Positions 8,648 through 17,281 of a stretch of 64,000 nucleotides of DNA are shown piece after piece; position 1 is the stretch's first letter, and every line of letters starts with the position of its first letter. The DNA lies in the NCBI GenBank assembly GCA_034003245.1, contig JAVEYY010000002.1:145466-209465 (forward strand), given 5' to 3'. This stretch comes from Perlabentimonas sp034003245. GTDB taxonomy: Bacteria; Bacteroidota; Bacteroidia; Bacteroidales; Tenuifilaceae. Below the pieces are notes generated by a model. The model was not told where the DNA came from. It made no database searches and saw only the letters and a program-made list of their open reading frames with translations. A program made the position numbers and the translations under genes.

Positions 8648-9742
8648 TTACACATTAAACCTGATGTGAAGGATATCGCCATCATCAACGATGTAGTTTT
8701 TACCCTCGATGCTTAGTTTACCTTTTTCTTTGCAGGCATGCTCGGAGCCAAGGGTAACAAAATCGTTGTACTTCATTACCTCAGCACGGATAAACCCGCG
8801 CTCCAAATCGCTGTGAATAGCTCCTGCAGCTTGCGGAGCAGTTGCGCCACGCTTAATGGTCCAGGCTCTAATCTCCTTGGGGCCAACTGTAAAGAATGTT
8901 TCGAGTTGTAGCAGCGAGTAGGCAGCCCGGATAAGCTTATTTACTCCAGGCTCTTTCAAACCCACATCAGTGAGGAACGCCATGCGATCCTCCTCGCTTT
9001 CGAGTTCGGTAATCTCGGCCTCCATGGCGCCGGCAATAATCAGGATTTCGGTTTTCTCCTCTTTTAGGAACTCCTTTACCTGATCGACATACTTATTGCC
9101 ATTAACCGCCGAATCCTCATCGACATTGCAAACGTAGATAACTGGCTTGGTGGAAAGCAGAAAAATATCGGCAATAAACTTCTTATCGTCCTCGCTAACC
9201 GGAGCCGTGGATGCATTTTGGAACGACTCCAGGTGATCCTTGTAAACGTTGAGTACCTCAATTCCCTTTTTCGCATCCTTATCGCCCGACTTGGCTACCT
9301 TTTCGAGGCGCTGAATCTTCTTTTCAACCGATTCAAGATCCTTTATCTGCAGCTCAAGATTAACGGTTTCGATATCCCTGATGGGATTTACAGATCCATC
9401 GACATGGGGTAGATTAGCATCGTCGAAACAGCGTAAAACGTGGATTAGCGCATCGCAGTTGCGGATTTCGGACAGGAACTGGTTGGCTCCCTTATCGGAT
9501 CTGCCCGAACTCTTGGTTAACCCCGGAATATCGACAATTTCGACGGTTGTGTGAACTATTCTCTCGGTGGGTTGATATTTCTCCAGCTCGTACAGGCGAG
9601 CATCGGGAACATTGATTATGCTAAGGTTAGTCTTATTGCTAAACGAAAAACCGCTTGCCTCGGCCTTAGTGGCCGACATGCAGTTAAATATGGTGGATTT
9701 GCCCACGTTGGCTATTCCGATAATTCCGCACTGTAAACTCAT
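8648..9742 (-). CDS. ychF: Redox-regulated P-loop NTPase YchF (Obg-like ATPase)
   Basis: At 364 residues this is the normal YchF length. The G1 motif is GIANVGKST, G3 is DIPGL, and the position of the G4 motif reads CNVDED, the altered NxxE form that makes the family prefer ATP. A coiled-coil insertion (LELQIKDLESVEKKIQRLEK) and a C-terminal TGS domain (EIRAWTIKRGATAPQAAGAIH) complete the architecture. YchF binds ribosomes and modulates translation and oxidative stress responses in the cytoplasm. It is a single-gene unit with its own terminator; no neighbour points to a special role. Confidence 0.97.
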   Translation of the reverse strand: MSLQCGIIGIANVGKSTIFNCMSATKAEASGFSFSNKTNLSIINVPDARLYELEKYQPTERIVHTTVEIVDIPGLTKSSGRSDKGANQFLSEIRNCDALIHVLRCFDDANLPHVDGSVNPIRDIETVNLELQIKDLESVEKKIQRLEKVAKSGDKDAKKGIEVLNVYKDHLESFQNASTAPVSEDDKKFIADIFLLSTKPVIYVCNVDEDSAVNGNKYVDQVKEFLKEEKTEILIIAGAMEAEITELESEEDRMAFLTDVGLKEPGVNKLIRAAYSLLQLETFFTVGPKEIRAWTIKRGATAPQAAGAIHSDLERGFIRAEVMKYNDFVTLGSEHACKEKGKLSIEGKNYIVDDGDILHIRFNV

Positions 9743-9854
9743 CTGTTGCTATTTTTTTATTTGAGTGCAAATTTAGTCTGAATAATTGTGATTCCCGAAA
9801 TCCACACTCAAAAAACCATAGTGTTATCTTTTTTGAATATTTTTTGAAAATTAC

Positions 9855-9885
9855 TTGACATTAATGTTATTTAAATCTAACTTTG
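9855..9885 (+). promoter_or_regulatory. Promoter of the membrane protein / XRE regulator pair
   Basis: CTTG (TTG at 9855-9857) is followed by 20 bases and TAACTTTG (9878-9885), a full match to the Bacteroidota -7 consensus. The first start codon is at 9923. Confidence 0.6.
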
Positions 9886-9892
9886 TGTTAGA
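9876..9892. promoter_or_regulatory. Operator-like inverted repeat over the -7 box
   Basis: TCTAAC and GTTAGA form six-base arms around TTTGT, covering the -7 box TAACTTTG. A further half-site ATCTAAC lies at 9908-9914, shortly before the start codon. The likely reader is the XRE regulator encoded by the second gene of this unit; that is inference. Confidence 0.45.
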
Positions 9893-9922
9893 AAAAAATA
9901 ACAATTTAATCTAACTACTACT

Positions 9923-10321
9923 ATGAAAAGATCAATCCTTGTTTTTGCAGTTGCAGTCCTTATTCTTGTATCAGTGGGTATATGGTATTTCTCATATCCA
10001 AATCTGTCGGGTTCGATTGAGTTCGTTCATTTGGGAGTAATTCTGCTACTTGTGGTTTTTGCCGTTTTTGTTGGTTTCAAGCGCTTAACGAGTGAAAAAA
10101 GGGGAGAACCAACCGAGGACGAGTTAACCAAACGTATTCTTCAGCGAACTGCTGCTGTATCGTATTACATCTCGCTTTACCTTTGGGTACTGGTGCTTAT
10201 AGTAAAGGATAGGGTAAGTATGGATGTAGAGGTACTTATCGGCACGGGAATACTGGGTATGGCGGTCACATTTGCCGTCTGCTGGTTGTACTTCAACTAT
10301 AGGGGAGTACGCAATGAATAA
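9923..10321 (+). CDS. Small four-helix membrane protein paired with an XRE regulator (DUF2178-like)
   Basis: This 132-residue protein shows four hydrophobic segments: about residues 5-23, 36-52, 77-95 and 103-124. A charged cytoplasmic-type loop (KRLTSEKRGEPTEDELTKRIL) lies between the second and third. This layout, together with an overlapping downstream YozG-like HTH gene, is the common arrangement of DUF2178-type membrane proteins; the family assignment rests on layout rather than a distinct motif. The stop codon overlaps the start of the regulator, which points to translational coupling. The function is unknown. Confidence 0.75.
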   Translation: MKRSILVFAVAVLILVSVGIWYFSYPNLSGSIEFVHLGVILLLVVFAVFVGFKRLTSEKRGEPTEDELTKRILQRTAAVSYYISLYLWVLVLIVKDRVSMDVEVLIGTGILGMAVTFAVCWLYFNYRGVRNE

Positions 10322-10511
10322 TAGGATTAAGGAGTTTAGAGCAAAGTTCAACTTAACGCAGGATGACTTGGCAAAAAAGGTTAATGTGCGTCGGGAAACC
10401 ATTGTTTTTTTGGAGAAGGGTAAGTACAACCCCTCATTAAGGCTAGCTTACGACATTGCCCGGGTGTTTAATGAGAGGATTGAGGATGTTTTCCATTTCG
10501 ACGAGAACTAA
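10314..10511 (+). CDS. Small XRE-family (YozG-like) HTH transcriptional regulator
   Basis: The 65-residue protein is a single helix-turn-helix: FRAKFNLTQDDLAKKVNVRRETIVFLEKGKYNPSLRLAYDIARVF. The ATG at 10314 was chosen because it overlaps the upstream stop by eight bases and has GGGGAG seven bases before it; a longer in-frame start at 10272 would lie wholly inside the upstream gene. Such small regulators usually control their own operon with the membrane partner, and an inverted repeat at 9876-9892 could be the operator. Expected to act as a dimer in the cytoplasm. Confidence 0.9.
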   Translation: MNNRIKEFRAKFNLTQDDLAKKVNVRRETIVFLEKGKYNPSLRLAYDIARVFNERIEDVFHFDEN

Positions 10512-10516
10512 AAAAA

Positions 10517-10532
10517 GGGGGCTTAAGCCCCC
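10517..10532 (-). terminator. Intrinsic terminator of the zinc-ribbon gene
   Basis: The palindrome GGGGGCTTAAGCCCCC is followed on the minus strand by TTTTTTTAG. It starts 25 bases past the stop of the minus-strand gene ending at 10557 and may also slow readthrough from the plus-strand XRE gene ending at 10511. Confidence 0.75.
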
Positions 10533-10556
10533 TCCATAATCTCTTATTTCGAATTA

Positions 10557-11330
10557 CTAACCTTCGGCTTCATCCGAGAATGCATCGTCAACCAGAATTC
10601 TACCGCAGTACTCGCAAACAATTACCTTACGACGAACACGGATATCGAGTTGGCGCTGGGGTGGAATCTTGTTGAAGCATCCACCGCAGGCATCGCGCTT
10701 AACGGTAACAACTGCCAGCCCGTTGCGAGCATTTCCCCTGATACGCTTGTAAGCGCTTAGCAGGCGAGGCTCGATAAGTTCCTGATAAGCTTCGGACTTC
10801 TGTAGTAGATCATTCTCCTCCTTTTGCGTCTCCTGAACAATATTCTCAAGTTCGGTTTTCTTGTTTTGTAGATCACCAGAGCGTTCGGAGTGAAGTGTTT
10901 CGGCTTGTTGAATCAGCTCCTTTTTGTCTTTGGCTTGTTGTGTGAACTCCTTAATCCTCTTCTCACAAAGTTCAATTTCGAGAGTCTGAAACTCAATCTC
11001 CTTCGAGAGCGAGTCGTACTCACGGTTATTGCGAACGTTCTTTTGCTGCTCCTCGTATTTGGCTATAAGACCTTGCGAATTCTTTATCTCCAATTTCTTC
11101 TGAGCTACTTGTTCGTTTTGCTCCTCCACGTCGGCTTTAAGGTTTGCAATTCGGGTTTCTAGTCCTGCAACCTCATCTTCCAGGTCTTGCACCTCAAGGG
11201 GTAATTCCCCCCTAAGGGTTTTTATCTCGTCAATTTTTGAATCGATTTGCTGGAGTTCGAAAAGAATTCTAAGTTTCTCTTCTACCGGCATTTCGCTGGC
11301 TTCGGGTGTTCTGTTTTTCTCTGTTGCCAT
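10557..11330 (-). CDS. Coiled-coil protein with C4-type zinc ribbon
   Basis: The 257-residue protein is a long helical hairpin, roughly residues 20-185, rich in Glu, Lys and Gln, followed by a C-terminal zinc ribbon (ACGGCFNKIPP and CEYCGRI; Cys pairs spaced CxxC and CxxC). This matches the CT398-like or C4-type zinc-ribbon family found next to Nif3 in many Bacteroidota. The molecular role is not established; a nucleic-acid or protein-trafficking role has been proposed for relatives. It starts only eight bases after the nif3 stop, so the two are co-transcribed. Confidence 0.88.
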   Translation of the reverse strand: MATEKNRTPEASEMPVEEKLRILFELQQIDSKIDEIKTLRGELPLEVQDLEDEVAGLETRIANLKADVEEQNEQVAQKKLEIKNSQGLIAKYEEQQKNVRNNREYDSLSKEIEFQTLEIELCEKRIKEFTQQAKDKKELIQQAETLHSERSGDLQNKKTELENIVQETQKEENDLLQKSEAYQELIEPRLLSAYKRIRGNARNGLAVVTVKRDACGGCFNKIPPQRQLDIRVRRKVIVCEYCGRILVDDAFSDEAEG

Positions 11331-11338
11331 ACCTTGTG

Positions 11339-12433
11339 TTATACGTAGTTAATGGGATTGGTTTTCACGTTTGATTTTAAGACTGCAAAATTAGGAATTT
11401 TTTTTGTAAGTAATTCATAAAAAATGTCGATGGTAAATTGTTCACTCTCAAAATGTCCTACATCGGCTATTACCAGTTTGCCTTCGGCATCAAAAAAATT
11501 GTGATATTTTACATCGCCGGTTATAAAAATATCTGCATTTGCAGCTATTGCATCTTTTATCAGCTCAGCGCCACTACCTCCACAAATGGCCACTCGTTCT
11601 ACATTTTTACCAGTAAGAGGGGAGTATTTAATACATCCTGAACCGAAAACGCGCTTTACTTTTTTCAGAAAATCAATTTCGGCTTGAGATTTAGGCAAAT
11701 CACCTACAACCCCTAAACCGGCCCTAGGATTTTTATTGAGCAGAGGGTAAATGTCATAGGCTACCTCTTCGTAGGGGTGCGCCAAGATTAACTTATCAAT
11801 TACTCTGGAAAGTATAGGTTTTGGAACAATCACTTCAACCCGAATTTCGGCTTCCTGATGGATTTCCCCCTTTTTCCCAGTATAGGGATTGGTTTGTTCG
11901 CCGGCACGAAACGTTCCCTTACCATCGAGGTTAAAGGAGCATTGATCGTAGTTGCCAATTTGTCCTGCTCCAGCATAAAACAGAGCCATGCGTACCTGCT
12001 CTGCATGGCTGTGGGGAACAAAAGTAGTTAACTTAACTAGTTGATCGCTTGAGGGGGATAAAATGGAGATATCGACTAGCCCTAGCTTACCAGCTGCTGC
12101 TGCGCTAACTCCATTCCAAACCGTGTCGAGATTTGTATGGGCGCAGTAAATGGCTATACCATGCCGAATGGCTTTTATAACGGTTTGTTCGGTTGAGTTT
12201 GTACCGGTTAGTCGCTTAAGACCTTTGAATATTATGGGATGATGTGCTACTATAAGGTTGGCATCGCGGGCTAATGCCTCGTCGATTACCTCAGGGGTTA
12301 CATCTAGCGTTAAAAGTATCGCATTAACGCTGTTAGAGTTGTTGCCAACAAGAAGCCCCGCATTATCGTAACTCTCCTGATATCCTAGCGGGGCAAACTC
12401 TTCAATTATGGTGATAATTTCTTTTACTGTCAT
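11339..12433 (-). CDS. Nif3-like dinuclear metal centre protein (YqfO type)
   Basis: The 364-residue protein has the Nif3 metal ligands AHHPIIFKG, AHTNLD and, near the C-terminus, DVGHFESEQF. Between the halves lies the PII-like insertion (about residues 130-235, TFVPHSHAEQVRMALF to YEEVAYDIYPL) typical of the long YqfO form. The family forms hexameric toroids with two metals per subunit. Often annotated as GTP cyclohydrolase I type 2, its real substrate is unsettled. It lies between merR (15 bases) and the zinc-ribbon gene (eight bases), an arrangement conserved in the phylum as far as I know. Confidence 0.93.
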   Translation of the reverse strand: MTVKEIITIIEEFAPLGYQESYDNAGLLVGNNSNSVNAILLTLDVTPEVIDEALARDANLIVAHHPIIFKGLKRLTGTNSTEQTVIKAIRHGIAIYCAHTNLDTVWNGVSAAAAGKLGLVDISILSPSSDQLVKLTTFVPHSHAEQVRMALFYAGAGQIGNYDQCSFNLDGKGTFRAGEQTNPYTGKKGEIHQEAEIRVEVIVPKPILSRVIDKLILAHPYEEVAYDIYPLLNKNPRAGLGVVGDLPKSQAEIDFLKKVKRVFGSGCIKYSPLTGKNVERVAICGGSGAELIKDAIAANADIFITGDVKYHNFFDAEGKLVIADVGHFESEQFTIDIFYELLTKKIPNFAVLKSNVKTNPINYV

Positions 12434-12448
12434 CGGGTATGTGTTTGG

Positions 12449-12784
12449 TTAGAGTGCTTCGCGCACCTCGAGTAGCATCTCCTTAATGCGCTTTAGCGAT
12501 TCGATAGCCTCGAAGTTGTTAACAGTATCCTCCTTATTTTCTGAGAGTTTTTTTCGCGCTCCCTCAAGGGTAAGCCGTTGCTCCTTTACCAAATGATAAA
12601 TCATCTTAAAGTTGTTGATATCGGCTTTGGTGAATAGCCGATTGCCTTTTTTATTTTTTTTGGGTTTAATCACGTCGAAGTTCTTCTCCCAGAATCTTAT
12701 TAGTGAGGTGTTAACACCAAACATGTTAGCAACCTCGCCAATGGTGTAGTATAACTTTTCGACTTTTTTCTCTTTGTAAGGCAT
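12449..12784 (-). CDS. MerR-family transcriptional regulator
   Basis: From the ATG at 12784 the protein has 111 residues; a TTG three codons upstream is less likely. The MerR winged helix is at residues 12-80: YYTIGEVANMFGVNTSLIRFW, then NRLFTKADINNFKMIYHLV. A short C-terminal coil follows and no ligand-binding Cys cluster, so it is the small type common in Bacteroidota rather than a metal sensor. It heads the merR-nif3-zinc-ribbon row. A TAATTTTG box on the minus strand at 12845-12838 could be its -7 element, but no -33 box stands at the right distance. Confidence 0.88.
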   Translation of the reverse strand: MPYKEKKVEKLYYTIGEVANMFGVNTSLIRFWEKNFDVIKPKKNKKGNRLFTKADINNFKMIYHLVKEQRLTLEGARKKLSENKEDTVNNFEAIESLKRIKEMLLEVREAL

Positions 12785-12947
12785 TGTATACAATATTTAT
12801 GGTAAGCCAAGGTTTCGCAAATGAGCATGCTGCTCTACAAAATTATCATTTTTTTAGCAATTTTCTTAATCACAAGCCTAAAATACCTGAAAAATTGATT
12901 TTAGGTATTTTTTCTTTTTCCATCACCTCTCGAGTGCATTTGCAATA

Positions 12948-12989
12948 AGAGGGGAAAACTCTGCTGCATTGCCAGAGTATTTCCCCTCT
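12948..12989. other. Long imperfect hairpin downstream of the beta-propeller gene
   Basis: AGAGGGGAAA plus ACTCTG pair with CAGAGT plus TTTCCCCTCT, a 16-pair stem with one bulged A and a nine-base loop. It lies 30 bases after the propeller stop on the minus strand. Neither side carries a T-run, so it is not a textbook intrinsic terminator; it could protect the 3' end of the mRNA. Confidence 0.5.
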
Positions 12990-13018
12990 ATAAAATAATT
13001 GCCCTTAAGGCAAGGATA

Positions 13019-14305
13019 TTACTTGATACTGATGCTGTATATACTAACGCTATTTCCGCCTCCCTGGCTGCTGCGTCCTTGCGATGTGGTAATTAGTGTT
13101 TCTCCTTTATCGCAGATGTCCATACCAACGGGGAAACTATCTACCTCGCACGAGCCAATAACCTTCATATCGCTCGTTCTGATAATGCTAATCTTGCTGT
13201 CGTTATTTACGGCTGCAAAAATATATTTGCCGCTGGGGTGGATGCTGATGGTGCGCGCACCTGTTCCTACGCGGGCATTTTCCCAACCTCGATACACAAA
13301 ATTTTTGTTGGCAATACTTTTGAGGATATCAGTGAAGTTGGCCTTTTGCACGTAACCGTCGCGGTTTATGCTTAGGTAAAGGTATCCGTTGTGAATCACC
13401 AAATGCCTTATGTTGGGCATGGCTCCACTAACGCTTCCAATATGTTTCTGGGTTTTTACATCGATTACTGAAACGCTTGCACCACCCATCTGCCCAACAA
13501 GAAGATACTTGCTGTCGGGCGAGAAGATGGTTCCCCTGAGGCAAAGCCCGCAATTCTGATCGCGGTTAACCGTGGAATCTTGAGCAAAGTTTAGCCGCAT
13601 TCGGTTGCCAATGGAGATGTTTTCGAGATAGCGAAAATCTTTCACATTTGGCGAGCTAACGTCGATAAGTGCCACGGTGTTATCGCCCCAGTGCGTTACG
13701 GCAATCCTTTGGTTATCGGGCGAGCTGCTAATCATTTTGGGAAGTGGCCCTGTGGGCATCACACGTACAATTTCATCGGTTTCGGTATCGATAATGCAGA
13801 GTGCCGATGGATCAATAGCATTGCGATCGAACGAGCGGCGGTAGTAGGTTACCCAGAAGTAGCGTCCATTGTGCGAGAAGCACCCTTCAACGGGTTTACC
13901 CCTGAAAACATTCGGATTTCCCTTGGTGGTTCTAAATGTATAGTCGAAAAAATTAGTTTCGCTAAACAGATGCTGATTTGAGCTGTTGAAAGTGTGCTTA
14001 ATAACCTTAAGCTGCTCGTGGGTGTTGAGGTCATATACAACGGTCTCGAAACCCTCGAGTGAGTTTACGTAGTATTTTGATTTTTCGAAAAGAATATTCA
14101 CCGATTTTGGCGAATTAATTGCGGTGTCGAATTTGTCCTTCGAATCCCTTGGAGTTCTATTATAGTGTTGTATCCGATTGGTAAGAGTAAGTGAAACCTC
14201 GCTATCGTCGGGTGTCGATTTGGTACCGATGGGAACTCGTGTTTGCGCATGTAAAAAGGTAGATGTGCAAAGCAAAGCAAAAAGAACAAATGCTAATCTT
14301 TTCAT
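13019..14305 (-). CDS. Secreted YncE-like beta-propeller protein
   Basis: The 428-residue protein begins with a signal peptide (MKRLAFVLFALLCTSTFLHA). The body is a run of propeller blades of the YncE / lactonase-like type, with repeated motifs such as YVNSLEGFETVVYDLNTHEQ, PALCIIDTETDE-like segments, RIAVTHWGDNTVALIDV, YLLVGQMGGASVSVIDVKT and ISIHPSGKYIFAAVNND. The family lacks a general enzymatic function; many members bind surface or extracellular partners. A CGLC pair sits in one loop (DQNCGLCLRG). The gene stands alone. No promoter box was recognised in the 69 bases upstream. Confidence 0.83.
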   Translation of the reverse strand: MKRLAFVLFALLCTSTFLHAQTRVPIGTKSTPDDSEVSLTLTNRIQHYNRTPRDSKDKFDTAINSPKSVNILFEKSKYYVNSLEGFETVVYDLNTHEQLKVIKHTFNSSNQHLFSETNFFDYTFRTTKGNPNVFRGKPVEGCFSHNGRYFWVTYYRRSFDRNAIDPSALCIIDTETDEIVRVMPTGPLPKMISSSPDNQRIAVTHWGDNTVALIDVSSPNVKDFRYLENISIGNRMRLNFAQDSTVNRDQNCGLCLRGTIFSPDSKYLLVGQMGGASVSVIDVKTQKHIGSVSGAMPNIRHLVIHNGYLYLSINRDGYVQKANFTDILKSIANKNFVYRGWENARVGTGARTISIHPSGKYIFAAVNNDSKISIIRTSDMKVIGSCEVDSFPVGMDICDKGETLITTSQGRSSQGGGNSVSIYSISIK

Positions 14306-14374
14306 GGTATTAATTATTTGTTGTTATTGTATTCGGGTACTAAATAAGCTGATTGTTAGTTGTTTTTTTTTGAG

Positions 14375-14938
14375 TTACAATTTATCAAGCCTGCACGAAT
14401 CGTAGTAGTACCGCTGGTAGTACTCTTCATATAGATCGGAAATTATAACTCCCTCTCGAACGGTGGCATGAATAAACTTATTGTTCTGCAGGTAAATACC
14501 CACATGCGAGATGTAAGGTTTGTTAACTTTAAAGAAAACCAAATCGCCCTCGGCTAGTTGACTTTTATCGATGGGCTTACACTGGCGATAAATATCCCTT
14601 GAACCGCCCCAAAGTTTTTCGACTAGTAACCCCGAAACCATATTTTTCACAAATCCAGAGCAATCTATTCCGTTCTTGGAGTTGTGTCCATACTTGTACT
14701 TAACTCCTAACCAGTCGATAGCCTTTAAGTAGAGCTCTTTGTTGCTAATTTTGCTAATATCGATCCCCAATCTCCCGTAGGCATTAAGCAGCACCAGATA
14801 AGTGCTATCGCTAATGGTGTTAAGTGTGCTTTCGATCAGTGATTCGTTAATTAGTGCTTCATCTTCAGCTTCTTGGGCTTGGGCTAGAGGTGACGATACC
14901 AGGAGAATTAGTATGATAAAAACTCTACTCATAAGCAT
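14375..14938 (-). CDS. NlpC/P60 cell-wall peptidase
   Basis: The protein has about 187 residues from ATG 14938 (ATG 14932 is equally possible) and starts with a signal peptide ending near SSPLAQAQ. The catalytic core is complete: Cys in GIDCSGFVKNM, His in ISHVGIYLQ, and a third polar residue in KFIHATVREG. The family cleaves peptide stems of peptidoglycan, usually the D-Glu to diamino-acid bond, in the periplasm. The next two minus-strand genes upstream encode M23 endopeptidases, so this stretch is a small cell-wall remodelling group. Confidence 0.92.
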   Translation of the reverse strand: MLMSRVFIILILLVSSPLAQAQEAEDEALINESLIESTLNTISDSTYLVLLNAYGRLGIDISKISNKELYLKAIDWLGVKYKYGHNSKNGIDCSGFVKNMVSGLLVEKLWGGSRDIYRQCKPIDKSQLAEGDLVFFKVNKPYISHVGIYLQNNKFIHATVREGVIISDLYEEYYQRYYYDSCRLDKL

Positions 14939-15070
14939 CAATCGTAGTCTATCATAAGATTATGAGAAAACATTGGGTGCAAAGATGACAAAAAATAATA
15001 TTGTTGGATGCCTATCGAAGGGCAAAGCAATAAAATCTTAATTTAAAAAAGGTTTGCTTATTACAACTGG

Positions 15071-16042
15071 TTAGTCGAGCGATTGCCCACTTTGAGCGGC
15101 TAGCTCAATAATTTTATCGTACTCCTCAGGTGTAAGGTCGTTGAAGTAGAAGTTTATGGGATTAATTGGCTGATCATTTTTCCTAACCTCGTAGTGAAGA
15201 TGTGGAGCCATGCTCATGCCCGTATTACCAACTAGGCCAATAACTTCACCGCGTTTTACACGCTGGCCGCGCTTAACCAGTATTTTGCTCTGGTGAGCAT
15301 AAAGGGTTTTGTAGCTAAACCCATGATCAATTATTACCGTGTTACCATATCCACGCGACGAGTATATAACATCCGATACCACACCATCACCCGTTGCATA
15401 TATTTCGGTGCCTGTTGGGGCTGTAAAATCCATTCCGGTGTGCATCTTAAGCACCTTATAGAAGGGGTGCATACGAACTCCAAAAGGTGAGGCTACTCGC
15501 CTCAAATCCTTATTTGATATGGGTTGAATGGCTGGGATTGAGGCAATCATCTCCTCTTTGCGCTTGGCCATCTCTATCACCTCATCGAACGATTTTGACT
15601 GAATGTAGATTTGCTTCGATAGCTTGTCGAGCCGCTTGGCAGTTTGGATAACAATCTCGGAATTGGACTGACCCTCAAGGTCGGCGTAATGATCGACACC
15701 ACCAATACCCGCTTGACGAATGGTGCTGGGGATGGGTTCGGCCTCGAAGATGGTTCGGTAAATGTTATCGTCGCGGCGTTGAATATCTTCAAGCACTAGT
15801 GCTATGTGGTCAAACTTCTTGTTGAAGAGGTCAAGTTGAACAAGCATCTCCTGGTTTTCGCGTCTTAAGCCTCTTTCCTGCGGGGTATCAAAGAAGAAAG
15901 AGAATACAATGTAGTAGGCAACAGATATTACGATGCTAAATAGGAAGTAGTTTACCCCTTTCCAAAACTTCTTGCTAAACGAACTTTGCTCTTTTATAAA
16001 ACTTAACGACTCTGGGTTAAATCTATACTTATGCTTTGGCAT
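15071..16042 (-). CDS. M23 family metallopeptidase, membrane-anchored (copy A)
   Basis: The 323-residue protein has a short basic N-terminus (MPKHKYRFNPESLSF), one transmembrane helix at about residues 32-52, a coiled coil (RRENQEMLVQLDLFNKKFDH) and a C-terminal LytM/M23 domain at about 195-300. Zinc ligands and catalytic residues are present in HTGMDFTAPTG, KTLYAHQSK and HLHYEVRKN. It should hydrolyse peptidoglycan cross-links from the inner-membrane face. It is a clear paralogue of the next gene at 16171, sharing the segment SFDEVIxxAxxKExMI and SIPAIQPI before the catalytic domain. Confidence 0.94.
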   Translation of the reverse strand: MPKHKYRFNPESLSFIKEQSSFSKKFWKGVNYFLFSIVISVAYYIVFSFFFDTPQERGLRRENQEMLVQLDLFNKKFDHIALVLEDIQRRDDNIYRTIFEAEPIPSTIRQAGIGGVDHYADLEGQSNSEIVIQTAKRLDKLSKQIYIQSKSFDEVIEMAKRKEEMIASIPAIQPISNKDLRRVASPFGVRMHPFYKVLKMHTGMDFTAPTGTEIYATGDGVVSDVIYSSRGYGNTVIIDHGFSYKTLYAHQSKILVKRGQRVKRGEVIGLVGNTGMSMAPHLHYEVRKNDQPINPINFYFNDLTPEEYDKIIELAAQSGQSLD

Positions 16043-16170
16043 TGTGTAAAATCTTTGTTTACAGTTGGCGTGGCAAATATACGATAAAAACCTCTTCCCT
16101 AAATGTTAGTGGGTGTTAAAATGATAATAAAGAGACGTAAAGAGACTTCTATCTGTTGATAGACAGTTTA

Positions 16171-17124
16171 TTACTCGGGGTTAACATTACGAACCATTAT
16201 GCTAAATTCCTCGGAGCTCATCTCATTAAAGTAGTTAATCGGATCAACCGTTTTATTTCGGTGTATAACCTCGTAGTGTAGGTGAGGGCCCGTGCTACGA
16301 CCAGAATTTCCTAGGGTTCCAATAATTTGACCTCTAACAACAGAATCTCCGGGCTTAACAATAATTTTCTGCAAGTGAGCATAACGCGATTTATAGCCAA
16401 ATCCGTGGTCAATTAGTATAACGTTACCATATCCAAAAAACGAGAATTCAGCCACTTCAACTTTACCGTTGCCAGTGGCGTAAACGGGAACGCCCTTGGG
16501 ACCAGCAAAATCTATCCCATGATGGAATTTGGTTGTACGTAAAAACGGATCTCTTCTAACTCCAAAATAATCGGAAATACGGTTTAGGTCATCAATCGCA
16601 ATGGGCTGAATGGCCGGTATGCTGAGGATCATCTGCTCTTTATTTCTAGCAAGATCTATAACCTCATCAAACGATTTGGATTGAGCGTATGTTTTCCAGG
16701 TTATTTGGTCAATTTTTCTTGCAATGTCAATCAGCAAGTCGGAGTGCCTAAAACGTCTAAAATCTTCGTATTTATTAACACCTCCCATACCTCCAACTCT
16801 TAGGGTCGTGGGAATAGTGTCTGCCTCAAAAATGGCACGGTAGGTATGATTATCCCTTATTTGAATGTCGTTTAGGACAAAGTCGGCTTCGGCCAGCATC
16901 TTCCCAAGCAAGTCGAACTTAAGGGCGATCTCTGCCTGTTCACGTTTTAATATTTTTTCCTTTGGGGTATCAAAAAAATGGGTGTAGGAGAAGTAAAGTA
17001 TTACGGCTATAGTTAAGCTAGATATGAATTGTATTGCTAAATTTGCAATCTTTTTAAGTGCGGGTATTTCTATGGGCTCAAAGGAGAGGGTTGTGGGGTT
17101 ATATCTAAACTTCTTCTTTCCCAT
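16171..17124 (-). CDS. M23 family metallopeptidase, membrane-anchored (copy B)
   Basis: At 317 residues it repeats the layout of the neighbouring copy: basic start MGKKKFRYNPTTLSF, one membrane helix near residues 30-50, coiled coil, then the M23 domain with HHGIDFAGPKG, KSRYAHLQK and HLHYEVIHR. All expected metal ligands are present. Tandem duplication is the simplest explanation; the DNA has diverged well beyond a recent event. It has a good minus-strand promoter at 17181-17211, and 128 bases separate it from copy A. Confidence 0.94.
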   Translation of the reverse strand: MGKKKFRYNPTTLSFEPIEIPALKKIANLAIQFISSLTIAVILYFSYTHFFDTPKEKILKREQAEIALKFDLLGKMLAEADFVLNDIQIRDNHTYRAIFEADTIPTTLRVGGMGGVNKYEDFRRFRHSDLLIDIARKIDQITWKTYAQSKSFDEVIDLARNKEQMILSIPAIQPIAIDDLNRISDYFGVRRDPFLRTTKFHHGIDFAGPKGVPVYATGNGKVEVAEFSFFGYGNVILIDHGFGYKSRYAHLQKIIVKPGDSVVRGQIIGTLGNSGRSTGPHLHYEVIHRNKTVDPINYFNEMSSEEFSIMVRNVNPE

Positions 17125-17180
17125 GTGATTTTACGGATTCGAATTGCTGTTTATACGGTTTCTAAATTGACTAACGGCAG

Positions 17181-17211
17181 CAAATCTAACGTAAATATTT
17201 ATTTTTGCAAA
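17181..17211 (-). promoter_or_regulatory. Bacteroidota-type promoter of M23 copy B
   Basis: On the minus strand TTTG (17211-17208), exactly 19 bases, then TAGATTTG (17188-17181): both boxes match the Bacteroidota consensus. The start codon at 17124 is 57 bases past the -7 box. Confidence 0.65.
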
Positions 17212-17281
17212 GTTTTGGAATTATTTTTTTACATCGTTTTTTAGCAGTTTTGTTTTGCAAACGTTTTAATAATAGACATTT

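Noticed and set aside
12881..12910. AAATACCT/AGGTATTT hairpin followed by T-run on the plus strand
   Set aside because: No plus-strand gene lies upstream for it to terminate, and the stem is only eight pairs of mostly A and T.
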